Counted from the first letter of the stretch, positions 34,059 to 42,233 are shown. The stretch: 55,556 nucleotides of DNA from Chthoniobacteraceae bacterium (GCA_947476255.1 CANJPY010000022.1:1-55556), one strand, 5' to 3'. Notes: a model not told the origin generated them from the sequence alone. Translations and numbers: made by a program.

Positions 34059-35174
34059 TTACAGAGTCTTTAAAAACTTGATCAAATCCGGAACCTTGGG
34101 GCTCTTGGCATTCCGCACGTAGTACCCGGAAGTCGCCACCCCAAGCTGGAGACTCTGGTCCAAATCGAGGTCTAAAATCCGGCCCATACAGAAACCGGCG
34201 TTAAAATGGTCTCCGGCGCCGGTGGTGATCTTGGGTTTCGGAGTAAAGGGTCCCTCCACGCACATGGCTCCGTGAACATCGGCAGCGGCGGCAAAGTGGG
34301 TGGGGTGGACGACGACGGTGTCAATATTAAGGAGTTCGCGCAGGCGTACCGCGTGCGCGGTGACGGCGGCATGCCCCTCTTCAATGCGGCGCAGTCCGAG
34401 GACTTCCCCAACCTGTAGGCTCTCGCGCAGGTTCAGCCCGAGGATCACGCGGAAGTACTTTTCAAACTTTTCGATTTGCCTGAGCACCTCGCGAATATCT
34501 TCGCTGGATCGTTTCGCCGGATCCGCCAGATCAAAGAACAAGATGCGTTTTGGCCCCTTGAGCTGGGGGGCGATGACGGTGGCGATTTTCTGAAAAATCC
34601 CCTTCATCTGCGTCAGCATCGTCCAGTTCACCAGCGCAATGCACTGGCTCTCCGAGAAGATCTTCAAGAGCGCTTTTTCCGGAATGTGCTTTGTCAGGTT
34701 CGCCCAGTTCACCTCCCGCAGCGTCTCGTGTTTGCCAAACATCAACTTGCCATCGTCAAACTCAATGGCGTCCGTCACCCCCGGTTCCGCAATGGAGTGT
34801 ACGGTCGCCGCTTCTGCAAACTCGGCGAAAACTGGGTTGATCGCAGGGGCGCCAAGATTGCCGATGTACGTGATCGCGCTTCCGTAAGCACCAAGGGCAT
34901 TCGCCATGATCGGCCCGTTCCCTCCCAGTTTACGCATCTGGACCACCATCTCCATGTTTGCGCTTAATCCAGCGGCCTCCGCGATCTTTTCCGCAAATTC
35001 CGTCATTTTCTCGACCCGCGTGTACTTTGTCGCGGAGTCGCGTGTTTTGACAACGTGCAGAATATTGTCCACAAACCCGTCAAAACCAACGAGCACCTTG
35101 GTGGTTTTCATCTGAGCCGCAGCGCTTTTAAGGGAATCCACAACCTGAAGCGGCAAAGAACGGGTAGACGACAT
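34059..35174 (-). CDS. PfkB-family carbohydrate/nucleoside kinase
   Basis: A 371-residue ribokinase-fold protein. Early VLVGFDGFVDNILH is the substrate-side Asp motif, and MRKLGGNGPIMANALGAYG matches the first PfkB signature (GGxxxNxA). ITTGAGDHFNAGFCMG is the second signature with the anion hole and catalytic Asp. The protein is longer than ribokinase (about 310), and the acidic first motif is unusual, so the sugar cannot be named. ATG 35174 was chosen: the open frame continues upstream for over 400 codons, but that part is antisense to the next gene. It has no visible ribosome-binding site. It precedes smc with the hairpin between them. Confidence 0.87.
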   Translation of the reverse strand: MSSTRSLPLQVVDSLKSAAAQMKTTKVLVGFDGFVDNILHVVKTRDSATKYTRVEKMTEFAEKIAEAAGLSANMEMVVQMRKLGGNGPIMANALGAYGSAITYIGNLGAPAINPVFAEFAEAATVHSIAEPGVTDAIEFDDGKLMFGKHETLREVNWANLTKHIPEKALLKIFSESQCIALVNWTMLTQMKGIFQKIATVIAPQLKGPKRILFFDLADPAKRSSEDIREVLRQIEKFEKYFRVILGLNLRESLQVGEVLGLRRIEEGHAAVTAHAVRLRELLNIDTVVVHPTHFAAAADVHGAMCVEGPFTPKPKITTGAGDHFNAGFCMGRILDLDLDQSLQLGVATSGYYVRNAKSPKVPDLIKFLKTL

Positions 35175-35399
35175 AAAGAAGAGCTTAATCGACAAACAAT
35201 TCCCTGCCCAGCCTTGATATGCCGCCGCGCAACTCCTCGCGCCGCCGGTTCGCACGCCCCCCAATGCGCACGCACGCGCAGTTCGTACACACCCAAGGTG
35301 CGGGTCAACGCGTTTTACATGCGGGTCATGCCCACCCCATAAAAAAGATTCTAAAGTCCCCCAATTGCAGGTGTCCTTAATGCTGATTACTTCCATCCC

Positions 35400-36365
35400 A
35401 TGAAAATTCTCCCCATCCTTGCTTTCTCTCTCCTGTCCGCGGGCACTCTCTTCGCCGCCGATGCGGTTGCCCCCGCCAAGCCAGTTCTGAAAATCACCCC
35501 CGGACAAGTCATTGTTCCAACGGATGCGATGCGCCGTATTTGGGGTGAACTCGTGAGCCTCGACCTCAAAACACGCACCGGCACGTTCCGCAAAGAAGGC
35601 ACCGATGAGATCATGAGATTCAACGTGCTGCCCTACGCCGAACTCCTGCACCACGCCTCCTTTGGCGACCTGCAGGACTTCCGCATCGGAGTCCGCGCCA
35701 TCTTCCGAATGCACGAAGCGGCGGACGGCCAGTGGACCTGGCTCACCTACATCCAGGACCAGATGAACATGATGAACGGCCACAAGGAGTATTTCTACGT
35801 GGACAGCACCGACGCAGCCGCCGGGCAGTTGTCGGTGACCCAAGCCAATTCCGATAAAAGCTTCATCCGCGAAAAAGGCATCCTGCTCTCGACCGATTCC
35901 GAAACCAAGTACTGGAAAAACGGGGAACCCGCAAAGTTTGAAGACATCAAAGTCGGCGACGCGCTCCGCACCGAGACGCATGGCGTGGGCAAAGGGAAGG
36001 TGCAGATGTGCTGGAACGTGTTTCTGGACGACGCGAGTCTGGTGAAGTTCCAAGACGCTCAGAAGGCGCTTCAATCCAAGCGCATCGCGGCGGAGGGCGC
36101 CCCTGGATACGTGGACGCCAACATTGCATCGGCCGTGGACCTCACCCTTTTTATGGAAGGCTCGGAAGTCTCGCGCTCTCTCACGGTGGGCAAGAAGGTG
36201 CAGCTTGCGGCGACGGGAGCGGATCGCAAACCCACGAGTGCACCCGTGGAAGGCACCGTCACGGCGGCGCGCATGCAGGGCAATTTGGGCAAAGTCAGCG
36301 TCAAACTGGACGGCGAAGCCAAAGGCTTTGAAGTGGCCTCTGTGGCGCGTTTGTGGTTGAAATGA
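35400..36365 (+). CDS. Exported protein of unknown function
   Basis: A 321-residue protein with a Sec signal peptide (MKILPILAFSLLSAGTLFAA, cleavage after AADA or nearby). The mature part looks like three small beta-rich units: residues about 45-125 (RIWGELVSLDLKTRTGTFRK), about 130-210 (KSFIREKGILLSTDSETKYW with VGDALRTETHG) and about 250-321 (LTVGKKVQLAATGA and LGKVSVKLDGEAKGFEVAS). The phrases kxGxxL/VGDxxR resemble OB-like or SH3-like barrels in other periplasmic proteins, but I do not recognise the family. It is divergent from the kinase gene with a 225-bp intergenic region, and is not in an operon. Confidence 0.75.
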   Translation: MKILPILAFSLLSAGTLFAADAVAPAKPVLKITPGQVIVPTDAMRRIWGELVSLDLKTRTGTFRKEGTDEIMRFNVLPYAELLHHASFGDLQDFRIGVRAIFRMHEAADGQWTWLTYIQDQMNMMNGHKEYFYVDSTDAAAGQLSVTQANSDKSFIREKGILLSTDSETKYWKNGEPAKFEDIKVGDALRTETHGVGKGKVQMCWNVFLDDASLVKFQDAQKALQSKRIAAEGAPGYVDANIASAVDLTLFMEGSEVSRSLTVGKKVQLAATGADRKPTSAPVEGTVTAARMQGNLGKVSVKLDGEAKGFEVASVARLWLK

Positions 36366-36514
36366 CGCGATGGGCCAAACTGGTTGACTCCGAACCCGAG
36401 ATCGTTTCAAAGAAACCTTGAACCCAACGCGTCTGGAAAGAAAACAAAGTCTACCCCGTCTTTGCACCAACCACAGAGCGAGTGGCTGGCTATCAGGACC
36501 GTCACTAAGGAAAG

Positions 36515-36587
36515 TGCACCGCCTTGGAATCGAACCAAGAACCTAGTGATTAAGAGTCACGCGCTCTGCCAATTGAGCTAGCGGTGC
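36515..36587 (-). tRNA. tRNA-Lys (anticodon CTT)
   Basis: Read on the minus strand, a complete 73-nt cloverleaf is present. The acceptor is GCACCGC/GCGGTGC with discriminator A, the D-arm GCTCAATTGGCAGAGC, the anticodon loop CTCTTAA (anticodon CTT) and the T-arm CTTGG-TTCGATT-CCAAG. CCA is not encoded. The anticodon stem has four Watson-Crick pairs (GTGA/TCAC) but a C-T mismatch at 27-43. It decodes AAG. Confidence 0.95.
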
Positions 36588-36665
36588 TTTCCTTCGAGGG
36601 AGCGAGACTTTATCCGACTCACAAAAACGTTCAAGCGCTTTTTGAAAAAAAGCCCCCGCACCCGC

Positions 36666-37955
36666 CTATTGGGCCGATTCCATGCGATACAGGTGCGTTT
36701 TACTACGCAAGAAAAGAGCCCGCCCCGCAACCGCAGGCGATGCCATGAACCCGCTCTCAAACTGGCCTTCCCCCAACTTCCGGTACGCCGTCTTATCAAC
36801 CGCAAACGACGTCACTTTGCCCTCCTCGTTGCACGCGTAAATCCGACTGTCCACGCACACGGGTGACGCAGAAAAGTTGCCGCCCACGCGTTCGGTCCAA
36901 AGCGTTTCACCGGACTTCGCATCCACGCACGAGGCGATCCCGGAATCATCCACCATGTACAACGCGCCGTCGACAAGCAGCATGGACGGCTTGCTCGGAA
37001 CACTTTTCTTAACGCGCCACGCCAACTGCGTTTCCTCAAGAACACCCTGCCCTCCGAGTTTCACCGCCAAAATCTGCCCCTTAAACCCGCTCTGAAAAAA
37101 CACCTTTCCATCCCAAACCAGCGGCCGGCTGCTCGCGCTGTGCTGCGCGCGTTCCTCCAGTCGCCAAAGTTCCTTGCCCGTCTTCGGGTCATACGCGTAG
37201 TGGCACTTTGCCCCGCTGCTTAGCAAAATCGGTTGTCCCTGCCATTCGGCCACAACAGGAGTCGCAAAGGCTTTTCGAAAGTCGCCGTCGCCCGTGATTT
37301 TACCCTCCGCATTGAGGTCCTTGAAGTCCACGGACCGCTCCGTGCGCCAAACTGTTTTGCCCGTTTTCACATCAAGAGCGACGACATACTGAAAATCGCT
37401 TCCATCGAAGTGCATCAGCAGAAAATCACCCCATACAATGGGCGAGGACCCGGAGCCGCGGAAATGATTGCAGACAAAGTCCGTACGTTCCCACAGCTTC
37501 TTTCCTGTCTCCTCCTCAAAACAGGCCGTGTAGGGGGAGCCAAAGGTGACGTATACCCTGCCGTCCGCCACCACCGGCGTCGGAGACGCGTAACTGTTAA
37601 ACTTGTGGCAGAACTGGGGATTCTGCACCTTGAACAGAACCTCGTCGCGCAACACGGCGCCCGAATCCTTGTCCACAATCACCAGCGAAAGTTCTGACCC
37701 ATCCTCCGTCGCCGTGGTGAGCCAGATGCGCGAACCCGAAATGATCGGAGAAGACCAAGCCTTCCCATGAATCGCCGTCTTCCAGCGGACACCCTCGGTT
37801 TCAGAAAGAGAGACCGGAACGTTTGCAGACGCGCCGACGCCGTCTCCTTGCGGCCCCCTGAACTGAGGCCATTCGTTTAATCCAAACACCGGCCCTGAAC
37901 AGAGCCCAAGAAACAAACCGTAAGTAAGAACGCGACGAGGGGGGAAGATGCTCAT
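36666..37955 (-). CDS. Exported PQQ-like beta-propeller protein
   Basis: A 429-residue protein with a signal peptide (VLTYGLFLGLCSGPVFGL) and WPQFRGPQGDGVG directly after it, the usual opening of this family in Planctomycetota and Verrucomicrobiota. Repeats of the PQQ_2/PQQ_3 type recur about every 45-60 residues: GKKLWERTDF, KTGKTVWRTERSVD, KTGKELWRLEERA, KSGETLWTERVGG and AYRKLGEGQFESGF. These form blades ending in LW or VW. There is no sign of catalytic PQQ or calcium ligands, so this is more likely a structural or binding propeller in the periplasm. Its stop is 78 bp upstream of the tRNA on the same strand. Confidence 0.88.
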   Translation of the reverse strand: MSIFPPRRVLTYGLFLGLCSGPVFGLNEWPQFRGPQGDGVGASANVPVSLSETEGVRWKTAIHGKAWSSPIISGSRIWLTTATEDGSELSLVIVDKDSGAVLRDEVLFKVQNPQFCHKFNSYASPTPVVADGRVYVTFGSPYTACFEEETGKKLWERTDFVCNHFRGSGSSPIVWGDFLLMHFDGSDFQYVVALDVKTGKTVWRTERSVDFKDLNAEGKITGDGDFRKAFATPVVAEWQGQPILLSSGAKCHYAYDPKTGKELWRLEERAQHSASSRPLVWDGKVFFQSGFKGQILAVKLGGQGVLEETQLAWRVKKSVPSKPSMLLVDGALYMVDDSGIASCVDAKSGETLWTERVGGNFSASPVCVDSRIYACNEEGKVTSFAVDKTAYRKLGEGQFESGFMASPAVAGRALFLRSKTHLYRMESAQ

Positions 37956-38162
37956 GGGATAAAAAGAATGGAAAGTTGCCCTAATCTAAACAAGCTAAAC
38001 CGCGTGTTTAACAGATTCAGGCACCAAAGACCACCGCACATCATTTTTTCAAAATGCCGCGGCGCCCGACACTGTTCGAGATGCAAACGGTCCGGCTCAA
38101 TGCCTCCCAATGGGGCCGACAGGTTACGGCATTGCCAAAATGAGAGTTGCTGTTGAAATGAA

Positions 38163-38180
38163 TGCGGAATGAATTCCGCA
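38163..38180. promoter_or_regulatory. Inverted repeat at the start of the PabC-like gene
   Basis: TGCGGAA-TGAA-TTCCGCA is a perfect 7-bp-arm repeat overlapping the most upstream in-frame ATG (38162). It sits 5 bp before the preferred ATG (38186), so it could be an operator or a translational hairpin. Confidence 0.35.
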
Positions 38181-38185
38181 CCAAC

Positions 38186-39001
38186 ATGGCTATGAGTAGT
38201 TTTCGCACAGGCTGGCTTTGGAGCGGCCGTCAATTTGAGCATGCTGAGGGCCTCCCGTTTTCAGACCGGGGGGTGCGTTATGGAATGGCCCTGTTTGAAA
38301 CGGTCAGGATCCGTGCAGGGCGCCCCGATTTTTGGAACGCCCACCTTCGCAGACTCACCGCAGCTACCGAAATCTGCGGGTTTGACCTTCCCAAAGACGC
38401 TCTTCGCGCGGCAGCAAACCTTTTCCCTCTGGATGAACGCGAGGGCGTTGCGCGCGTGTACGTGACGGCCGGCGATGGCGCCCCAGCAGATGCCGCGGAT
38501 CAACCCAGGGTTGCTGTTTTGTTTGAGGAAAGGAAGCGACAGCTAGCCGAGGGCTATTTTGTACTGCAACATCCTGAACCGCACCTTCCTCCGTTCGGCG
38601 GGCTAAAAACCGCCAACTATTGGATGAATGCAGAGAGCCTTCGGCGGGCTCAAGCTGCTGGTGCGAACGAAGCGCTGCTCTTCAACCCCGCGCACACGTT
38701 GATTGGCGCCTCCATGGGGAACGTCTTCCTCAAAACTGCCGCTGGCTGGCTCACTCCCTCGCTCGGTTGCGGAGCCCGCAACGGCGTGGTGCGCGAGTGG
38801 GTGCTTGCACGTCTCCGCGCCAAACAGCAGAGCATTTCAAAGGCAGAAGTGGAGGCCTGCGAAGCCCTATTTATCACAAACAGCTGGCTCGGAATCATGC
38901 CCGTCCACCGCATCAGCGAACACGCACTTCCTTCGAAATGTGGAGACACCCAGAAATTGCGTGCTGAATGGGAACAAATGCCGCAGGACCTGGCACCTTA
39001 A
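38186..39001 (+). CDS. Class IV PLP-dependent enzyme, PabC-like (4-amino-4-deoxychorismate lyase type)
   Basis: A 271-residue fold-type IV PLP enzyme. LPFSDRGVRYGMALFETVRI is the conserved N-terminal block, FGGLKTANYWMNAESLRRAQ supplies the Schiff-base Lys, and LGCGARNGVVREWVL matches the PabC-type C-terminal loop. This suggests aminodeoxychorismate lyase, which makes 4-aminobenzoate for folate, or a D-amino-acid/branched-chain aminotransferase relative. The region normally reading E-G-S-x-x-N-[IV]-F is LIGASMGNVF here, so the conserved Glu that contacts the pyridine nitrogen appears to be missing. Starts at 38162, 38186 and 38192 are possible; 38186 is chosen because the first overlaps an inverted repeat. 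Solitary gene. Confidence 0.75.
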   Translation: MAMSSFRTGWLWSGRQFEHAEGLPFSDRGVRYGMALFETVRIRAGRPDFWNAHLRRLTAATEICGFDLPKDALRAAANLFPLDEREGVARVYVTAGDGAPADAADQPRVAVLFEERKRQLAEGYFVLQHPEPHLPPFGGLKTANYWMNAESLRRAQAAGANEALLFNPAHTLIGASMGNVFLKTAAGWLTPSLGCGARNGVVREWVLARLRAKQQSISKAEVEACEALFITNSWLGIMPVHRISEHALPSKCGDTQKLRAEWEQMPQDLAP

Positions 39002-39444
39002 GTTTTAACCTCCCGGCGGCGCCCCCGGACACCGCGGGGAGCCGCAGCAGGCTCCTGAATACCAGTAGGTTGAAACGGCGCGACAAACGCATCGTGGAAA
39101 CTGTACACCCCTTTGAAGTCCGCGAGAGAATCCTGCTCAGACTTTCCAAAAATTCCCTTTTCGATCAGCTGATAAACCATTTCTCCAAAATGCTCACCCA
39201 CGGTTATCCCCCATGTTTCAAAAACCGTTGGGACCATGGGGCCAAAATATTTGAGCGCGTACTCCCTGATTCCCTCCAACAGCTGCCGCCCACTGACATG
39301 GGAGGAGCGAAGGTCTCGATTTTTCTTCGTCTGCTCTACCGTAAATTCGAGAGCATCTTTCAAGAAAAAATAAGCATCACGATCGAACCTTGGGTCATCC
39401 AAGACGATGAGGTCTACTGCGGCGGCAAAGTCAATTTTCTGCAT
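38998..39444 (-). CDS. Minf_1886 family protein
   Basis: A 148-residue cytoplasmic protein matching the Minf_1886 family I know from Methylacidiphilum and other Verrucomicrobiota and Planctomycetota. Matching blocks are DPRFDRDAYFFLKDALEFTV, SSHVSGRQLLEGIREYALKY, FGPMVPTVFETWGITVGEHF and FGKSEQDSLADFKGVYSFHD. Function is unestablished. ATG 39444 (MQKIDFAAAV) was chosen because the conserved part starts there; an upstream start at 39507 adds an unlikely Cys/Trp-rich stretch. The gene overlaps the 3' end of the convergent PabC-like gene by 4 bases. The C-terminal 20 residues are Pro/Arg-rich and probably flexible. Confidence 0.85.
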   Translation of the reverse strand: MQKIDFAAAVDLIVLDDPRFDRDAYFFLKDALEFTVEQTKKNRDLRSSHVSGRQLLEGIREYALKYFGPMVPTVFETWGITVGEHFGEMVYQLIEKGIFGKSEQDSLADFKGVYSFHDAFVAPFQPTGIQEPAAAPRGVRGRRREVKT

Positions 39445-39596
39445 GGAACGACAAAAACAATGAGCCCAACACAAATGCACTGCATCGACACTCAAGGCGG
39501 CGTACACCCTAGCACTCTGAACAAAAGCGTCAACCTGCGGAAATTAGCAAAAACCGCCATTGACTAATCAGTGGCCCAACCAGTACCTTCCCCAAC

Positions 39597-39612
39597 CCCT
39601 GAGAAATCAGGG
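39597..39612 (+). promoter_or_regulatory. rpsU leader hairpin with GAAA tetraloop
   Basis: CCCTGA-GAAA-TCAGGG is a perfect 6-bp stem capped by a GNRA-class loop, 34 bases before the rpsU start. TTCCC at 39588-39592 is complementary to GGGAA at 39634-39638, which touches the ribosome-binding site, so alternative pairings that mask it are possible. Confidence 0.4.
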
Positions 39613-39627
39613 TCGAAACCTCGAGAG

Positions 39628-39636
39628 AAAGGAGGG
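39628..39636 (+). promoter_or_regulatory. Exceptionally strong Shine-Dalgarno sequence of rpsU
   Basis: AAAGGAGGG lies 9-10 bases before the ATG at 39646, nearly a full match to the anti-Shine-Dalgarno sequence. It decides the start at 39646 against an ATG-like start 25 codons upstream. Most other genes in the window have no such element. Confidence 0.8.
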
Positions 39637-39645
39637 AAATTTTAC

Positions 39646-39843
39646 ATGCCAGAAGTATCTGTACGCAAAGGTGAACCTATCGACCGCGCCCTGAAACGCT
39701 TGAAGTCCAAAATGGAGAGCGAAGGGATTATGGAAGAAGTGCGCCGTCTGCGAGCGTTCGAAACGCCCACGCAGAAGACGAAACGCAAAGCCAAGGCCAA
39801 CGCAAAGCGCGCCAAAGCCAAGCAGCGGTTCAACGCTTCCTAG
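39646..39843 (+). CDS. rpsU: 30S ribosomal protein bS21
   Basis: A 65-residue basic protein: PEVSVRKGEPIDRALKRLKS, with MESEGIMEEVRRLRAFETPT after it and a Lys/Arg/Ala-rich C-terminus (KTKRKAKANAKRAKAKQRF). Length and sequence are typical of bS21, which binds the 30S platform next to the 3' end of 16S rRNA and affects initiation. The start is fixed by the strong ribosome-binding sequence and the absence of homologous residues upstream. It is a single-gene unit ending at the strong terminator shared with the convergent regulator gene. TTGACT (39560-39565) followed 18 bp later by TACCTT is a weak promoter candidate. Confidence 0.95.
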   Translation: MPEVSVRKGEPIDRALKRLKSKMESEGIMEEVRRLRAFETPTQKTKRKAKANAKRAKAKQRFNAS

Positions 39844-39878
39844 ACAGGTTCTCACGGGACTTCCCGTCGAAAGTTTGA

Positions 39879-39914
39879 AAAACGCCGTATTGCGAACAGT
39901 ACGGCGTTTTTTTT
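39879..39914 (+). terminator. Intrinsic terminator of rpsU (probably bidirectional)
   Basis: AACGCCGTA (39881-39889) pairs with TACGGCGTT (39900-39908), giving a 9-bp stem, and is followed by a run of eight or more T. The left side is preceded by AAAA, which would serve as a U-tract on the other strand. It therefore can also end the regulator gene transcribed from the minus strand, whose stop lies at 39914. Confidence 0.9.
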
Positions 39915-41113
39915 CATAACCGCTCCGAATCCGCTTTTGCAGTCCCCTTGGCCCGAAAACGATACGCCTGCGGAGAGCAGGCATGCTCCCGCACAAAACA
40001 ACGGTGCAAATGACGCACCGTCCCAAATCCGCACTTCTCGGCAACCGTGCCCACCTTCTGCTCCGTGGCTACGAGCAAATGCACCACATGCTGAAGACGG
40101 ATTTTCAAAAGTTGGTCCATCGGACTGCACCGCAACTCGCTCTGGAAGGCATACTGCAAAGCCCTCGCCGACAGGCCAGCCGCCCGCGCTATGTCACTTA
40201 ATCCAAGCGGCCGCGCATATTCGCCCCCCATGAAAAGCAGCGCTTTTTTCACCCCCATATGCGTCACCGCGAGGCTTTCCGTACTCCTGCGCATGAACAC
40301 TCCCTTTACTGGCACCACCAGAGAACGACGCTCCAGATTCTCTTTCTGCTCAAAAGCAGCAGCCCCCTTCCCTCCCTCCATGAGACGATTCAGCACCTCC
40401 GCCGCTCGGTAAGCGATCTCGGTAAGATTCTCATCCACGCTCGAAATCGGAATGCGCGCGCACTCGCACGCGAGCTCCATGTTTCCGACTCCCATCAACG
40501 CAACGTCCTCCGGCACACGCAGTCCCATGTCCAGGCAAACCTCGAGCGCGTCCAGCGCCACAAGATCATCCAGACAAAACAAGGCCAACGGCTTCAATGT
40601 CTTTCCTAACTGCGAAGCAATCCATTTTCTCCGGTGCTCCCATGTCTCCCTCCGCGCCGAACCCTCCCGCCTCCACTCCAAGATTTGACACGGCTTTCCT
40701 GCCGCCCCGAGCGTTTCCACAAAACTGATCCTCCGACCAAGTTCCACAGTCCCCTGCGCCGGCCCAAGCCACGCAAAATTTTGATGTCCTCTTTCTAAAA
40801 AGTGCACCGCGGCAAGGCGTCCCACCTCCCTATTGTCCTCGTGAACGGCAGACACATGGGAGTGCCGATGGTTTGAACCGATCAAAACAGTCGGCTGCAA
40901 GTCGATCTGGCTCTGAATAAAGCGTTCGAGGCGAGGCACGGTGGTGTCATTGACCAGCATCCCGTCTCCCCGCCATTGTGAGGGCAGCGCTCCCTCGATG
41001 ACTGCGCGCATTTCAAGATGCCACCCCGCCTCCCTGGCGAACCGCCCCACGCCCTCGATGATGCGCGGGTCGTACCATCCCAGCACGACCAAGACATTGC
41101 GTTGCTTTTTCAA
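39914..41113 (-). CDS. XylR-type transcription regulator (sugar-binding domain plus AraC helix-turn-helix)
   Basis: About 399 residues. The N-terminal LacI/periplasmic-binding-like sensor (residues about 1-270) includes NVLVVLGWYDPRIIEGVGRF, SAVHEDNREVGRLAAVHFLE and ALFCLDDLVALDALEVC with VPEDVALMGVGN. The C-terminal AraC domain (about 290-399) includes LSDIARAAGLSARALQYAFQ and VGTVAEKCGFGTVRHLHRCF. This is the XylR architecture common in Verrucomicrobiota, where it controls neighbouring carbohydrate genes. The start is uncertain: only TTG codons are available, at 41113 (LKKQRN, preferred) or 41170. It is divergent from the propeller/DUF1553/DUF1501 operon with a palindrome between, so it probably governs it. 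It ends at the rpsU terminator. Confidence 0.88.
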   Translation of the reverse strand: MKKQRNVLVVLGWYDPRIIEGVGRFAREAGWHLEMRAVIEGALPSQWRGDGMLVNDTTVPRLERFIQSQIDLQPTVLIGSNHRHSHVSAVHEDNREVGRLAAVHFLERGHQNFAWLGPAQGTVELGRRISFVETLGAAGKPCQILEWRREGSARRETWEHRRKWIASQLGKTLKPLALFCLDDLVALDALEVCLDMGLRVPEDVALMGVGNMELACECARIPISSVDENLTEIAYRAAEVLNRLMEGGKGAAAFEQKENLERRSLVVPVKGVFMRRSTESLAVTHMGVKKALLFMGGEYARPLGLSDIARAAGLSARALQYAFQSELRCSPMDQLLKIRLQHVVHLLVATEQKVGTVAEKCGFGTVRHLHRCFVREHACSPQAYRFRAKGTAKADSERL

Positions 41114-41181
41114 ATTCCTTGCCTCTGCGTTAAATGTCCGATCATTTGCGCCGTGTGTCCTTTGGCGCAATGCAAAAAAAG

Positions 41182-41203
41182 GTTACTCTTTGCAAAGAGC
41201 AAC
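41182..41203. promoter_or_regulatory. 22-bp near-perfect palindrome, candidate operator of the XylR-type regulator
   Basis: The core CTCTTTGCAAAGAG (41186-41199) is a perfect 14-bp palindrome. It extends to GTT...AAC at 41182 and 41203 with one mismatched pair. It lies in the 100-150-bp divergent region between the regulator and the propeller gene. Position and symmetry fit binding by a dimeric sugar-responsive regulator. Confidence 0.65.
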
Positions 41204-41267
41204 AGCACACAAACACCAGACAGCCACAAATACCCAAACACTAGGCTTTCCCAAAGAAACTCCCCTC

Positions 41268-42233
41268 ATGAAGACTCGTACTCTCAACCACCCCATGACT
41301 ACGCACGCTTCCCCTTCCCGACGCGCCCTCATCGCACTCCTGAGCGTTTGCTCCATCGCTGAGAGCCTCCCCTGTTTGGGCGAAGAGAACAGCATCACCC
41401 ATTCGTACATTTCCTTTGGGGCCGCTACCGAAATCATTTCCGACAAGGGCGAGGTTCTCTGGAAGTATCCGGCGTCCACCCGCGATGGCTGGATGCTCCC
41501 CAATGGCAACTTGCTTTTGACTCTGTCCAAAAACAAAGACTACCCCGGCGGCGGCGTGATTGAAGTCACGCGGGACATGAAAGTGCTCTTTGAATACAAA
41601 GGCACGCAATCGGAGGTCAATACCGCCCAAGCCCTTCCCAATGGGAACATCGTCCTCACCGAAGCCGGCGCCAATCCAAGGCTTCTCGAAATCGACCGCT
41701 CGGGCAAAACCGTCGTTGAATTTCCCTTGCAGTGTCAGAACACAAACCACCACATGGAAAGCCGGATGGCCCGCAAATTGGCGAACGGCAATTATCTGGT
41801 GCCACAGCTTTTGGACAAAGTGGTGAGGGAATACACCGCCGAAGGGAAGGTTGTGTGGGAATTCAAAACCCCGGATGAACCCAAAGACAGCTGGCCATTT
41901 ACAGCAATCCGCATTCCGAACGGAAACACGATCGTGAACTTGACCCATGGCAACTCTGTTGTGGAAGTCGATCCGGCTGGGAAGATTGTGTGGCAATGCT
42001 CCAATGCGGATCTGCCGGACACCTTCAAGGATCCCTGCGGCGCGCAGTGGCTTCCAAACGGCAATATCGTGCTGGCCAGCTACGCAGCGAAAGGAGACGC
42101 CATCAAACTGTTTGAAATCAACCGTGAGAAAAAGATTGTCTGGAGCCGCAAAGATGGAAAACCCCACGGTATCCATGAATTCCAGATTTTGGATACCAAC
42201 GGCAAACCTCTCGAAGGCCCCATTTACCGCTAA
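41268..42233 (+). CDS. Exported beta-propeller protein with LPNGN repeats
   Basis: A 321-residue protein with an N-terminal signal (SRRALIALLSVCSIAESLP). About six blades follow, each marked by a [LI]PNGN or NGN turn: MLPNGNLLLTLS, ALPNGNIVLTEAG, KLANGNYLVPQL, RIPNGNTIVNL and WLPNGNIVLASY. Each comes after a strand ending GKxVWE or GKIVWQ. This resembles arylsulfotransferase-like or PQQ-like propellers that bind rather than catalyse. I chose ATG 41268 for the signal peptide; the open frame upstream is unrelated. It begins an operon with the DUF1553 gene (48 bp to its start) under the XylR-type regulator's palindrome, so it likely assists that module. Confidence 0.82.
   Translation: MKTRTLNHPMTTHASPSRRALIALLSVCSIAESLPCLGEENSITHSYISFGAATEIISDKGEVLWKYPASTRDGWMLPNGNLLLTLSKNKDYPGGGVIEVTRDMKVLFEYKGTQSEVNTAQALPNGNIVLTEAGANPRLLEIDRSGKTVVEFPLQCQNTNHHMESRMARKLANGNYLVPQLLDKVVREYTAEGKVVWEFKTPDEPKDSWPFTAIRIPNGNTIVNLTHGNSVVEVDPAGKIVWQCSNADLPDTFKDPCGAQWLPNGNIVLASYAAKGDAIKLFEINREKKIVWSRKDGKPHGIHEFQILDTNGKPLEGPIYR

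Noticed and set aside
35175..36470. Long N-terminal extension of the kinase reading frame (803 codons in total)
   Set aside because: The extra part is antisense to the exported-protein gene at 35400-36365, lacks kinase-like sequence, and the fold starts at 35174.
40941..41267. Upstream extension of the LPNGN propeller frame
   Set aside because: It runs antisense through the XylR-type gene and the palindrome; the signal peptide begins at 41268.
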